64,000 bases of DNA from Anas platyrhynchos (GCF_047663525.1 NC_092602.1:17622501-17686500), one strand, 5' to 3'; shown: positions 49,328 to 61,010, numbered from the stretch's first letter. Notes: generated from the sequence alone by a model not told the origin. Translations and numbers: made by a program.

Positions 49328-50584
49328 GGTGGCTGGAGAGTGGGGCGGTTGCTTGGGGAACGCGGTCAACGGGGGTTCCGTCCCAACGGCTGACCAGCCC
49401 CTCGCCGACATCTTGGGGAGGACTGCAGGCTTTGGAGCCAAGCAGGCTGCCCAGCGCAAGACTTGGCCATCCCCAGCAGGCTTTCCCTCCCATGCAGCAC
49501 TTGCCATGCCCAGGACGCTTCCACACCACCACTTGCCCGGCCCAAGGCTTGCCCAGCCCACGACCAGCTTCTCGGCCTCAGCGGCAGTGCCCATCCTTGC
49601 CATTTCACCGCATGGCACATTCCCAGCAACCCAGACGAAATCTGCCCCATCAACACGAAGCGTTTCTTCAGCCAAAGAGACCTCATCCCAAAGAATTCCC
49701 CTCTCTTGGAGGACTTCTCCAAGCACTTCCTTCCCCAGGGAATGGTACCCACCCCATTCAAGACTTCCCATCCTAAGGCTTTTGCTTCCCAGGGATTTCC
49801 TTCCTAGGGAACATTGCCCATTTCCTAGCCCAATGGCTTCCCACCCCAAAGAAGTCTTCCCATGCTGTAGCCCCGAAATGCCCCCAGAGGGCACCTGGCA
49901 GCTACTGGGAAGGAAATGAGCTCTGTCATGGTGAGCTAGCTGCTCAAGGCCCTGCTCTTTGGCCCAGGTGTCTGTGAGGCGGTGTTGGCAAGGAGTCCTG
50001 TTGTGAACATAAGAACATAACGTAACAGAAGAACATAAAATCACATAAGAGAGAAAAAAAATGTAGAATAACAGAACACGACATAAGAACATCAAACAAA
50101 GACAACTCTCACGATGTGGTCTGATAGGATGGAGGAGAAAGCAGAAATCCAGCAATGCTGTCTTTCCTACTCCTCAAAACCAATTCCGTTGACAACTGGG
50201 AATGCTTCCAGCTGGAAAAAAATGCCAGAATGAAGTGGAGGACTCCTTGCCATCACTGTGTTTCTGGAGCACACCTCTACCTTTCTGTCCAACAGGGGGT
50301 TCTTCTTGGGAGATAATTGCCCAACATGAAAAAACACAACCAAAGCCAGAGGACCCATCTCCGCAACAAGACGATAAATAGAAAAGACATCTCTAGATGC
50401 AGACCCCAGAGCTCCAATTCACTATGTCCCACTAGTGGAAGTTATTTTTTAGGCTTTGTTTTTAAGGCCACTGGCTGCCTCCTCCCTTATGCTGCCCATT
50501 CTCCCTGTTGTCCTGTCTTCTTTCTCCTGCATTGCTTCCTTTCCTTGGTGGACCTTGCTGAGCTCTTTGATGTTTTGTTGTATA
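49328..50584. other. Upstream region of proline-rich gene, no further gene recognised
   Basis: 49.33-49.92 kb is C-rich with open frames on both strands but no family signature. 49.99-50.1 kb has an ACATAAGAACATAA-type A-rich stretch of repeated short words. 50.1-50.58 kb is plain. The left part probably contains the promoter and 5' exon of the proline-rich gene. Confidence 0.4.
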
Positions 50585-50690
50585 TATATGTATGAAGACA
50601 TAAAACTGTTAGAGAGTGTCGAAAGAAGGGCAACAAACAAGAGGGTCTCTTTTAAGAGGGGGATTGAGGTTTGTGGCAAGGTTTTGGTAG
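50585..50690 (+). mobile_element. Short CR1 fragment
   Basis: ATAAAACTGTTAGAGAGTGT followed by CGAAAGAAGGGCAACAAAC matches the CR1 segment around 27090-27125 by eye. It lies just upstream of the damaged first ATG4A-like exon and may mark the site where that exon was disrupted. Confidence 0.6.
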
Positions 50691-50762
50691 CAATTTAGGG
50701 GCTGCACTGTGCTGGACACAGCAACAGACGCACCATAAGCCAAAGTCAGACAATAAGCCAAG

Positions 50763-53700
50763 GTGTGTTCACGTGTGGTTTACTGTGGTTTACGTGTGGT
50801 TTACGTATAGAAGAAAGTTTTTGCCTAGTGGTGAGTATACTGCAGATTTGCTGCATTGTTCTAAATGAAATAGCAAGATAAGTGATGGCATCGTAGGCTG
50901 GGAAAACATTTCTAGAGTATTAGCGCATTTTGAGCATCATTTTAACTGTTTATGCAAACATGAAGATTATTAAAATCAGTGTTTATTTATGTCTGTATGT
51001 AATCAGGTCATCATGTTGTATAGCATGCAGTAAATGGTTTGTGAATGCTGCTTGAAGAATGAAAAGTGTAAGTCAGCTCCACAAGGAATAAATGAATTGT
51101 GTTTATTTGTGCAATGCAGAGATTAGAATTAGACCAACAGCATGGAACCAAAGTCTTGCTGTGTGCCTTTTATCTGTAGGACAGTTCATGGAGGCTTCAG
51201 CAGCCCTATCTGTTTTCTAGCACTCTGAAATGTCCTCTGTGGTGCTGCACCCAGTTGAAAGCCTGCACTGATTGTGATGAACTTTCCTAACAGGAGGCAC
51301 GGGTCCTTCGTCGGACGCTGGCTGGGGATGTATGCTGCGATGCGGGCAGATGATGCTGGCCCAAGCACTGATCTGCAGACACTTAGGGAGAGGTGAGTGC
51401 TGGTCCTGAGGGAACTTTGGTATTGTCTGCAGACGCTTCTTCGTAAGTACTCCATTAAAAGCACAAACCCTGAATTTATTAGTGAGACTTTCTTTGATGC
51501 CCTGGTAACAGTTCCTAATGAATCAATTCATATTCAGCTGGGTGAAATCATCCCAGCCTGAAGCAGAGAAATAGGCATAGAAGGAGAACAAATGGGGAAT
51601 CCTGTCGCCATTATTTTATAAACCTTTTAGTGTAACACCCAAGTTGAGGCCAAGGGAAAACCTGCCACCGTGGGACAGTGCTCTTACCCTTCTCTTCACT
51701 ACTCGCTTGTCAGCAGCACGAGGTCCAAACCCCCCTGGTGCAAGCTCTTAAGCATGCATGTCACATCCCAGGATGCTGCCAGTGGAGTGTTTGGACTTTC
51801 TGTATGGATCTTATGTTGTTATTTAATGGGTGCTTAGAAATCCAACAAGGTCTAAACACAGCCTGTACTTTTAAATAATCTTGGAAGCTCAGAGATACTG
51901 GAATGGCTATCAACACGCAGCATGATCCGTCAGAATATGTTTGCAGTTGATGTTTTTGTTTTGTTTTATTTTCCCTGTTTTTACAATCTAGCCTATGATG
52001 ATAAAGGGCAGCTTGATGATAAATAACAAGCTTGGAATTCTAGGAGCTCTACACAAAATGTAAATATTCGAGTTGAATTGAAATGTCTTTTAACATCTCA
52101 TTATAAAGCTTTCTGCTGTCTAGACATTTGATCAGTGTAATGAAAACGTCACCATTTTTTATTCTCTATCAATTTTTCCTTTCAGATTGGCAATGGGAAA
52201 AACACAAAAAACAACCAGAAGAATATCACAGAATCCTACGATGCTTTCTCCACAGGAAGGCTTGCTGTTATTCAATCCACCAGATGGGTAAGAACAAACA
52301 TAAACTTTCAGGTTTTTTCCATTGAAATTTCTACTGTGTTGAATCACTAATTTGCAGTATGTTAATTCATAATTTTAAAAAGTGGATGTGAAGACAATGT
52401 GTATGCTTATACAAAAATAAAAAGGTATGCAGATGGGCGCAAAGACTAGTAGTACAGAAACATTCCCTGAGACCTAAATAAAGCCATGTACTAGAATGTA
52501 GCTCTTGATAAACTCTGTAAGCCTTGGGTACCAGAGTCAGTAATGTTAGAACAGACAGTCTTGTAGCTTATTGCTGTAATTTGTAATAAGGGGCACTAAC
52601 ATTTGTTAACTTGTAATTCTCATTGTAGTTTAGAAGCCTTTTGTTTTTTAAAGAAACTGGCACTCCCTAAGTTTTGAAAAGAGCATAGATTGAGAAAATA
52701 ATTGTTATTGCTAAGTACAGATCGCAATTACTCTAGAATGTTTGACAGTCACGGTATTTACTGTATATTGTTCCCACATTCTTTATGGTCTCATTTTTCT
52801 TTGATTTTGTGTACGTGTGTCTTTTTTTCACTATGAAAACAGCACAGGTGGGTGTTGGAGAGGGGAAGTCAATTGGAGAATGGTTTGGACCAAATACAGT
52901 TGCTCAAGTACTAAAGTAAGTGAGATCATACCAGTCTCATTCAGAACGTACTCCCCTGGGGCAGCCAAGAGAAGGCCCAGGCAGAGTTTTGAAGGCTGCA
53001 TCTCCCCCTGTCCCACAGTCAGGAATGTACTTGCCATCTATTTACAAGTGCAGCATGGAATGTCATGCCACAGCTCGGTGTGCAGGTACTGAGTTGGGAA
53101 TGGGTGACCTCTAAATTTTAATAAAGGAAGAGCCTGAGGAGAAGAAACTGCAGGAAAGTCTCCTGCTACGCCGTCTGCATGCCCTCACCAGTCACACCAC
53201 AGATGTATATTCCTTTCTGCACAGTGGCACAGCTCTGGCAGGTCGAGAGTGCCACCGTGTAGGTCGGAGTGGTGGTGTGAAACATCAGAGAGAAGCCATC
53301 TCGGCTGAGGAGGGAACTGAGCTGCAATTCCTCCCTTTCTGAGCAGCAGTTCTGCCAGCAAGGCTACTGGATAAAGATGGGCAGCTCCTCATAGTCTGGG
53401 AGCCACACTGAAAGGAACTGAGGCTGCTCAGTTCTCCAGGGGTACGTGGAGGTGTCTTACCTCAGGCAGGGGCTAGGCTACAGGTCCTGCGAGCTCAGCA
53501 GCAAGTCTTTGACACCCTGGAACAGGCACATGATCTGAAGAGGGAGGGGAGCTGAAGCATGCCCTGGACTCCAGATCTTTCATGGCCAAGTTTTTCATGG
53601 TGAAACGCTCACCCCCATTTCTTTCTGGCTTATTTGAAACAGCTAATTCTGCCAGTGCAGCTTAAGAGTGTAGCTCCCTTCCCCAAAGGTTTGGATTTTG

Positions 53701-56275
53701 CAGAAGTGGACATAAAACTGTGTGCTGCTGTCTCCCACTGAAGTTTTGGTGCCCCAAACCCTTAGCTGATTTAGCTTTTAACGCCCCATTTCTGCTGTGC
53801 ACGCAGGCTCAGGCAGAAGTAATTCCACTGAATTCAGTGGAATTTCTTAAGCAAAAAGTAATCTGCAAAACTGGCATAGGAATTTTTTTCTTTTCCAGAT
53901 GAGAAAAGACACAATTGGGCAAGAACCCAGTGCAGAGACTGTCGAGTGCAATAAAAAGTAATAAACTTGATGTAGTTGAACTGTTACTGTCACTGCACTT
54001 AGCAGTAAGACAAAACAGTTTGCACATGGTGCAGCGCATATGTTTTTCCTGGTACCACTCAGTACCTATTTTTCTAAAGATATTAAACATTTAATGTTTA
54101 AAGTTTTCTTTTTCTTACATGGAGACTTTAAAAAATGCAGAAAGGATGTTTTTTCTTAAGAAAAAAAAAATAAATAAATGGTTCTGAGTGTAAAGCTACC
54201 CTTTTGATCCAACTAGTTTATATTAATTAGTACCTTAATGTTTTCTAGGAAGCTTGCTTTATTTGATGAATGGAATTCATTAGCAGTTTATGTATCTATG
54301 GGCAATACGGTGGTCATTGACGACATCAGGAAGTGACACCTCATCAGTTTTCTGGTAACAGTTTCTGATTTGACTCCATTTGCCAGCATGTATCTAAACA
54401 TGAACAAATACTTGGGGGGCCATGGGTTTGTCTTGCAAGGGTAAGAAGAGGGAAGAAGGACATACAAACTCAGTTGTGGTTTTTTGATCCCTGATGCCAA
54501 CTTCGTGCTCACATCACTGGATGTGAAGAGCTCCTTGAAGAATTTCTACTGTCATCATTGCTGCCATTTCATTTCTCTGGCGTTTTATAGGCAAAGCTTG
54601 ACACTATTAATAACATTAATAGGACATGTCACTGCAGTCTTAAATTGTCATCCCCCAATCATTGATCTAACGTCTCACTTGGACGTGCCAGCACATACTG
54701 TCTGCTAGAATTACTTCTACTAAATAGCTGTAATTGCCATGCCCGGCTCGTTTTGTCTTGGGTGCCCTATAAAGATCCCTGGCAAACTAGCTTAATTCAC
54801 TACTGAGAGGAAGATCTGCTTTGTGTTTCTCTGTGCGTTGACTGATTTCCAGTTTTATTCCCGCAGAAAAAATGTGCTGGTCCCCTCCTCAGAGCAGCAG
54901 CGCGTCCCACAGCAGTGCACATTTGCACAGAAGTGCTCTTGGCCAAAGCAAGAACGCAGGAGGACTCTGCACAGGCTGGAAAGTCCTCTTGCTTATTATA
55001 CCTCTACGACTAGGGATAAATCACATAAATCCTGTATATATTGATGCATTTAAAGTAAGGTTTTCTTTCAATTCATTGCTCGTTACTGTCAAATAAGTTT
55101 GGGTATCTGTGATGTCAGTAAAGAAATGAATTACAATTTCCTTTACTCCTTTTGAACTCCTAGGAATGCTTTAAGATGCCACAGTCTTTGGGAACATTAG
55201 GAGGGAAACCAAATAATGCCTATTATTTCATAGGATTTTTAGGTAAGGAAAAAAGAAACTTATTCCAAATGTGCAGATGATCAAAAGAGAACATTTTTTG
55301 AAGGGGAAATAGTAAGGAGTCTAAGCGTGAACCTCTAGAAGTAAAGAAAGATGAGAATAGAATAAAATAAATGAAGAAGCATATCTAAAAGAGTTTAGAA
55401 ACAGTATGAGATGATCCTTAACAGGAGCAGAAAGTTAACAGCAAAGCTAGGTGTAAAAATAAGTGATGACATCAACAAGAGCAGCATACTAAGAATAGCT
55501 GATAGCATTTGACAAGTGTATTGGTCAAATGTCACTTTTATTTTCTTGTATTTCAAAACTGTTTCTGATAGCAGTATCTTTTTCACCTTTTGCATACCTT
55601 CTGTTATTAAGTATTGCTCTAATTAATTTAAAATGCATTCCTTCAGATTTCACCCCACTTTGGGCCAAAATTTTGCAACCCTATTTTGTCCTTTTGTAAA
55701 ACCTAACCTGTTTTAGTTAGGCTTTTTTGTTCCAATTTCTGAATGAATGCCTAATGGGATTACAGATTGCATCTGTGAACATCCTGTACCTTTTAATCTG
55801 TCAAATGTTAGTGTTTACAACACTTGAGATTAAAAAAAAAAAAAAAAAAAAAAAAGTACTGGATCTCACATGGAAAAATAAAAGTATGTGACAAAGATAG
55901 AACATAACCAACCAAAAAATTACAGTAATAGGTCACCAATAGGAAGTTATACTAAATACCCTGTGGGAAACGTTGTGGCTAAACCTTCCGATTCTCTTAA
56001 AGAATCCCTAGTTGGAAAGTCTAGATTATACTGACTGCAATGGCAATCTAATTTCTATTTTACAGTTCTGGACCAAGTGCTTATTAATGTCACTTGCTTA
56101 TTTTTAACATACGGCTTTTACCCATCCAGGCAATGAGCTGATCTATCTGGACCCTCACACCACTCAAAGCTTTGTAGATTCAGAAGAAAATGGCACGGTT
56201 GACGATGAGAGTTTCCACTGCCAGGAAGCCCCACATAGAATGAAGATCATGAATTTGGACCCTTCAGTAGCTTTA
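50763..56275 (+). pseudogene. ATG4A: ATG4A-like cysteine protease fragment, truncated at both ends
   Basis: Plus-strand exons: up to 50830 (WFTYRRKFLPSG, 5' part lost), 51294-51392 ([19 protein letters not shown] with the catalytic Cys of the GWGC motif), 52186-52287 (EYHRILRCFLHRKACCYSIH), 52843-52915 (GEGKSIGEWFGPNTVAQV), 54249-54332 (LALFDEWNSLAVYVSMGN), 54867-55054 (LRLGINHINPVYIDAFK), 55164-55242 (CFKMPQSLG...YYFIGFLG) and 56130-56275 (YLDPHTTQSFVDSEE, holding the catalytic Asp/His). ATG4 proteases process ATG8-family proteins in autophagy (family knowledge), and the wording fits ATG4A better than ATG4B. Exon 54867-55054 has one base too many in an A6 run at its start, which shifts the frame. 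The last coding exon(s) are missing, and TTAGGG repeats begin 580 bp after the final donor. The N-terminal exons are also absent. It is therefore a broken partial gene, unless the extra A is a sequence error and the rest lies elsewhere. Confidence 0.88.
55830..55855 (+). repeat. Poly-A tract
   Basis: About 25 consecutive A residues in the last ATG4A-like intron. Confidence 0.85.
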
Positions 56276-56856
56276 GTAAGTGTCAGGAAATCTGGAATGC
56301 ATATACTTTACCTCAAAGTAATGTCTCTCTACATTGGTAAGGGCAGCAATGCATCTCCTTGAACAGAACCAAGATCACAAAGCTGTCTTCTGTGATCAAC
56401 ACATAGTAGTTTGTACATAACTACATGGAGAATCTTAGGGCAAGTGGGGAGCTGTCTGTACTGTAGGGAGCTCGCTTTGTTTTCTTTACTGAGCAGCTTT
56501 TACTTCTTTCAAGAGGCATTATAATGGTCAGAGCAAGGAACTGAAACAGGTTTACGTGTTTTATTCTATCACTACTTTATGTTTTGTCACCTCTAGACAA
56601 GTTACTTAAACTTACTTTCTATCATAAGTTAAAAATGTTTAAGTGGAATTATTGTATTTCACCCCAAATTACAAATACAAATGTATTATTTGTAATTCAC
56701 CCAAAATGTCATGGGGGTAGTGTGGTATTTGAAAAAATTGGATCTGATCCCATGCCAGTATCCTGTGATTGGGTGATTGGCAGTTGTCACCAGTGGGATG
56801 TGTTTCTAAAGCTTTAAACAATCTGTAAAGATACCGGTTTCTGTCATTCATTGGTT

Positions 56857-56887
56857 GGTTAGGGTTAGGGTTAGGGTTAGGGTTAGG
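56857..56887 (+). repeat. First TTAGGG tract, abutting ATG4A-like intron
   Basis: About four perfect TTAGGG hexamers directly follow unique sequence ending TTCATTGGTTGG, then degrade into G-rich repeat. Confidence 0.9.
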
Positions 56888-57123
56888 GGGTTAGGGGGGG
56901 TTAGGGGTAGGGGGGAACCAAGTGTGCGGGGTGCGGTTACCGGGGGGGAACCATTTCCGGGGCGCACCGGGGGGGGTCCATGGGGCTTGGGGGGAAAACA
57001 AGGGGGGTGGGGGGGGAACCAAAATGTAAATATAGTTTTCCGGCACCAGGCTTCCGGGAGGCCATGTTGGGTGCCCAGAGCATGCCTGGAAATGCAGGGT
57101 TAGGGTTAGGGTTAGGGTTAGGG

Positions 57124-57258
57124 CACATTTTAGCGCGCCGCCGCCCAGACACATTTTAGCGCGGCGCCGCCCGGACACATTTAAGCACGGCGCCGCCTGG
57201 GCACATTTAAGAGCGGCGCCGCCCAGACACATTTTAGCGCGGCGCCGCCCGGACACAT
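57124..57258 (+). repeat. 26-bp CpG-rich VNTR, unit 1 (5 copies)
   Basis: Five 26-bp copies of CACATTTTAGCGCGGCGCCG plus six more bases, directly after (TTAGGG)4. Each copy carries about four CpG dinucleotides. A related word, CATTTTAGCGTGTCCGCCG, reappears at about 57450. Confidence 0.9.
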
Positions 57259-57644
57259 TGTACTTGTGGGGCTGGGAGGTTGTGGGGAACATCTGGAGAA
57301 GGTGCCTGTAGGGTTTGGGGGAGCACCTGCAGGGTTTGGGGTGGGATCTGTGGGGCTGGGGGGGGTCTCTATGGGGCCGGGGGGGTTTTGGGGGGGTTGT
57401 GACCCTATGGGATTCCCCCCCCAGAGCCCCAACCCGCGGCTGACCTAGCATTTTAGCGTGTCCGCCGTCCACCGGCAGCTTCATGCCCGTCTTCCGCTCC
57501 CAGTGGCCCGCGGGGCGCCCGGTGGCCCTACCGGCGTCACCAGCGGACACCTTGGGGTCAACAGCAGCGATTTTGGGGTCAACGGCAGCGGTTTTGGGGT
57601 TTCGGTCTGGGGGGTGCTGACATGCCCCCCCCGCACCCCCGCAG

Positions 57645-57877
57645 GCATCCTGGCCCTGCAGCTGCCCCCGGGGAGGCTCGACGCCGAGTCCTACAGATGA
57701 GAACCAGTCCCCTCTGCCCCCTAAATGCGCCCCCAGCCCCACAAATGCCCCCAGACCCCCCCCAAATTGACCCCCCCCAATTTATTCCCCCCCCCCAGCA
57801 CCTGCCTCCACCTGGCCGAGATGCAGCGTCGGGTGCAGGAGGTGCTGGTGGAGCGCGAGCGGCTGCTGCGGGCACGG
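57645..57877 (+). other. Exon-like module, copy 1 (donor of first exon altered)
   Basis: Two candidate exons: 57645-57696 after CACCCCCGCAG, and 57799-57877 after a C-run ending CAG and before GTAGGA. Spliced, they read ILALQLPPGRLDAESYS then TCLHLAEMQRRVQEVLVE. The first exon's donor reads AGATGAG instead of AGGTGAG, so normal splicing would fail. The family is not recognised. Confidence 0.5.
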
Positions 57878-58205
57878 GTAGGACGGCGGGGGGGAAAAAA
57901 TGGAGAGGGGGCACCAAGGGGGGGGGGGTCCATGGGGCTTGGGGGGAACCCAAGGGTGGGGGGGAACCAAAATGATGGGGGAACCAAGTGTGCGGGGTGC
58001 GGTTGCCGGGGGGACCCATTTGCGGGGCGCACCAGGGTGGGGGTAACCAAAATGAAGGGGGAACCAAGTGTGCGGGGTGCGGTTGCCAGGGGGACGCATT
58101 TGCGGGGCGCACCGGGGGGGGGTCCATGGGGCTTGGGGGGAAAACAAGGGTGGGGGGGGAACCAAAATGAGGGGGGAACCAAGTGTGCGGGGTGCGGTTG
58201 CCAGG

Positions 58206-58850
58206 GGGTTAGGGTTAGGGTTAGGGTTTTGGTTTAGGGTTAGGGTTCGTTAGGGTTAGGGCTAGGGTTATCGTTAGGGGGTTAGGGGTAGTGTTAGGGG
58301 GGTAGGATTAGGGGTTAGGGGTTAGGGTTAGGGGTAGTGTTAGGGTTTGGGGTTAGGGTTTGGGTTAGGGTTAGGGTTATGGTCAGGGCGTTAGGGTTAG
58401 GGTTAGGGTTAAGGTTAGCGTTAGGGTTAGGGATAGGGTTTGTCTTAGCGTTCATTAGGGTTAGGGTTAGGGCTTAGGGTTATGGTTAGGGGGTTAGGGT
58501 TCGGGTTCGGGGTTAGGGTTAGGTTTAGGGTTAGGGTTAGGCGGGTTAGGGTTAGGGTTAGGGTTCGGGTTAGGGTTCGGTTTAGGGTTAGGGTTTTGGG
58601 TTAGGGGTAGTGTTTGTTAGGGTTAGGGCTAGGGTTATGGTTAGGGGGTTAGGGTTCGGGTTCGGGGTTAGGGTTAGGTTTAGGGTTAGGGTTAGGGTTA
58701 GGGGTAGGGTTAGGGTTAGGGTTAGGTTTTGTGTTAGGGTTAGGGTTAGGGTTAGAGGGTTAGGCTTAGGGTTAGGGGTAGGGTTAGGGTTAGGGTTAGG
58801 GGTTAGGGTTAGGGTTAGGGTCAGGGTAAGGGTCAGAGTCAGGGTAAGCG
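58206..58850 (+). repeat. Degenerate TTAGGG field, unit 1
   Basis: About 100 TTAGGG-related words with many variants (TTCGGG, CTAGGG, TTATGG, TTTGGG). The heavy degeneracy argues against recent telomerase addition. Confidence 0.9.
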
Positions 58851-59787
58851 TAGTGAGATCCTCTCCTGAGCCTATGTTATTTTCCAAAGATTGATTGACG
58901 CTTTTAAGGTTTCAGGGGTAGGGCACTAGGGTTGGGTTTCAGGGTAAGTATTCTCAGGGTTTATGTTTAGGATTTTAAGTTGTTTAGGTTTGGATTTTTA
59001 ACGGTTAGTATTTTAGGGATTTGGGGGTTAAGGTTTTAAGTTTTTCAGGGTTACTGTGTTAGGGTTTTAGAGTTTATGGGTTGTAGTGTTGAAAGGTTTT
59101 TTAGGGTTAGGGTCTTAGGGTTTTCTTTTTGGTCAATTATTTAGGGTTAGGGTTTTAAAATTTTATTTTTATTTATTTATTTATTTTATTTTTTTTTCAG
59201 GTTAGGTTCTCCAGGGTTAGGGTTTGGAGTGTCCTACTTTTTTGGGTTAGGGTTTGGAGCATCTTAATTTTTTGCGTTAGGGTTTTGAGCATCTTAATAT
59301 TTTGTGTTAGTGCTTTGAGCGTCTTATTTTTTTGGATTAGTGTTTGGAGCGTTTTTGGGTTTAGGTTTTTGGGTTTTTAGGTTTTAGTTTTTGGGTTTAG
59401 GTTTTGAGAGTCCTATTTTTTGGGCTTGGGATTTGAACGTCTTAATTTTGTGGGCTTGGGATTTGAACGTCTTAATTTATTGGGTTAGGAGTTTTAGGCA
59501 TAGGTCTTCAGGTGTTTAGTGTGGTAAATATTTTGGGTTATGTCTGTAGGGGTTTCGAGGATTTTTAGGGTTAGGGCTTGAGGCTTTTTTGTAAAGGCGG
59601 TAAGGGCTAGGGTTACAGTGCGTGCTGGTAAATGTAATTCTCGAAAACTCGGCCCGTGATTGGCTGTGCCGGCTGTCCAAGGAATGCTGGTAAATATAGT
59701 TTTCCGGCACCAGGCTTCCAGGAGGCCATGTTGGGTGCCCAGAGCATGCCTGGAAATGCAGGGTTAGGGTTAGGGTTAGGGTTAGGG

Positions 59788-59845
59788 CACATTTTAGCGC
59801 GCCGCTGCCCAGACACATTTTAGCGCGGCGCCGCACGGACACATT
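59788..59845 (+). repeat. 26-bp CpG-rich VNTR, unit 2 (2 copies)
   Basis: Same repeat and position as in unit 1, but three copies fewer, which fully explains the 78-bp length difference. Confidence 0.9.
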
Positions 59846-60230
59846 GTACTTGTGGGGCTGGGAGGTTGTGGGGAACATCTGGAGAAGGTGCCTGTAGGGT
59901 TTGGGGGAGCACCTACAGGGTTTGGGGTGGGATCTGTGGGGCTGGGGGGGGTCTCTATGGGGCCGGGGGGGTTTTGGGGGGGTTGTGACCCTATGGGGTG
60001 CCCCCCCCAGAGCCCCAACCCGCGGCTGACCTAGCATTTTAGCGTGGCCGCCGTCCACCGGCAGCTTCATGCCCGTCTTCCGCTCCCAGTGGCCCGCGGG
60101 GCGCCCGGTGGCCCTACCGGCGTCACCAGCGGCCACCTTGGGGTCAACGGCGGCGGTTTTGGGGTCAACGGCAGCGGTTTTGGGGTTTCGGTCTGGGGGG
60201 TGCTGACATGCCCCCCCCGCACCCCCGCAG

Positions 60231-60464
60231 GCATTTTGGCCCTGCAGCTGCTCCCGGGGAAGCTCGACGCCGAGTCCTACAGGTGAGAACCAGTCCCCTC
60301 TGCCCCCTAAATGCGCCCCCAGCCCCACAAATGCCCCCAGACCCCCCCCAAATTGACCCCCCCCAATTTATTCCCCCCCCCCCAGCGCCTGCCTCCACCT
60401 GGCCGAGATGCAGCGTCGGGTGCGGGAGGCGCTGGCGGAGCGCGAGCGGCTGCTGCGGGCACGG
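60231..60464 (+). other. Exon-like module, copy 2
   Basis: Exons 60231-60282 and 60386-60464 with intact AG/GTGAGA and AG/GTAGGA borders and matching phase (2 then completed). The reading is ILALQLLPGKLDAESYS then ACLHLAEMQRRVREALAE, then RERLLRAR. The second part has a heptad-like, charged helix pattern. It may be a captured fragment of a cellular gene; flanking exons are not found. Confidence 0.5.
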
Positions 60465-60794
60465 GTAGGACCGCGGGGGGGAAAAAATGGGGGGGGGGCA
60501 CCAAGGGGGGGGGGGTCCATGGGGCTTGGGGGGACCCCAAGGGTGGGGGGGAACCAAAATGATCGGGGAACCAAGTGTGCGGGGTGCGGTTGCCGGGGGG
60601 ACGCATTTGCGGGGCGCACCGGGGGGGGAACCAAAATGAAGGGGGAACCAAGTGTGCGGGGTGCATTTGCCGGGGGGACGCATTTGCGGGGCGCACCGGG
60701 GGGGGGTCCATGGGGCTTGAGGGGAACCCAAGGGATGGGGGTGGGGAACCAAAATGAGGGGGGAACCAAGTGTGCGGGGTGCGGTTGCCAGGGG

Positions 60795-61010
60795 GTTAGG
60801 GTTAGGGTCAGGGTTTTGGTTTATGGTTAGGGTTCGTTAGGGTTAGGGCTAGGGTTATCGTTAGGGGGTTAGGGGTAGTGTTAGGGGGGTAGGGTTAGGG
60901 GTTAGGGTTAGGGTTAGGGTTAGGGTTAGGGTTAGGGTTAGGGTTAGGGTTAGGGTTAGGGTTAGGGGTAAGGGTTAGGGTTAGGGTCAGGGTAAGGGTC
61001 AGAGTCAGGG
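60795..61010 (+). repeat. TTAGGG field, unit 2
   Basis: A degenerate start followed by about 11 perfect tandem TTAGGG hexamers, then AGGGTCAGGGTAAGG variants. Confidence 0.9.

Larger units (their letters stand above)
57030..59694 (+). repeat. Macrosatellite unit 1
   Basis: The longest unit. It carries five 26-bp VNTR copies and a long, very degenerate TTAGGG field (58206-58850) containing TTCGGG, TTAGGGG and GTTTAGGG variants. The module's first exon has a changed donor (ACAGATGAG against ACAGGTGAG). The partial sequence 56890-57030 repeats the G-rich minisatellite, showing that another unit end was once to the left. Confidence 0.85.

Noticed and set aside
48426-49919. 497-aa plus-strand open frame opposite the proline-rich gene
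   Set aside because: Composition shadow of GC-rich coding DNA. The splice sites, Kozak context and repeat frame all support the minus strand.
50763-56275. ATG4B assignment
   Set aside because: Segments such as EYHRILRCFLHRKACCYSIH and GGKPNNAYYFIGFLG with YLDPHTTQSFVD fit ATG4A better by eye; an alignment would settle it.
56891-57742. Minus-strand open frames of 180-300 aa across the satellite (also 59516-60328, 61678-62568)
   Set aside because: They run through C-rich and telomeric repeats and read as periodic PNPNPN or PPRCAP peptides. Stop codons are rare only because of base composition.
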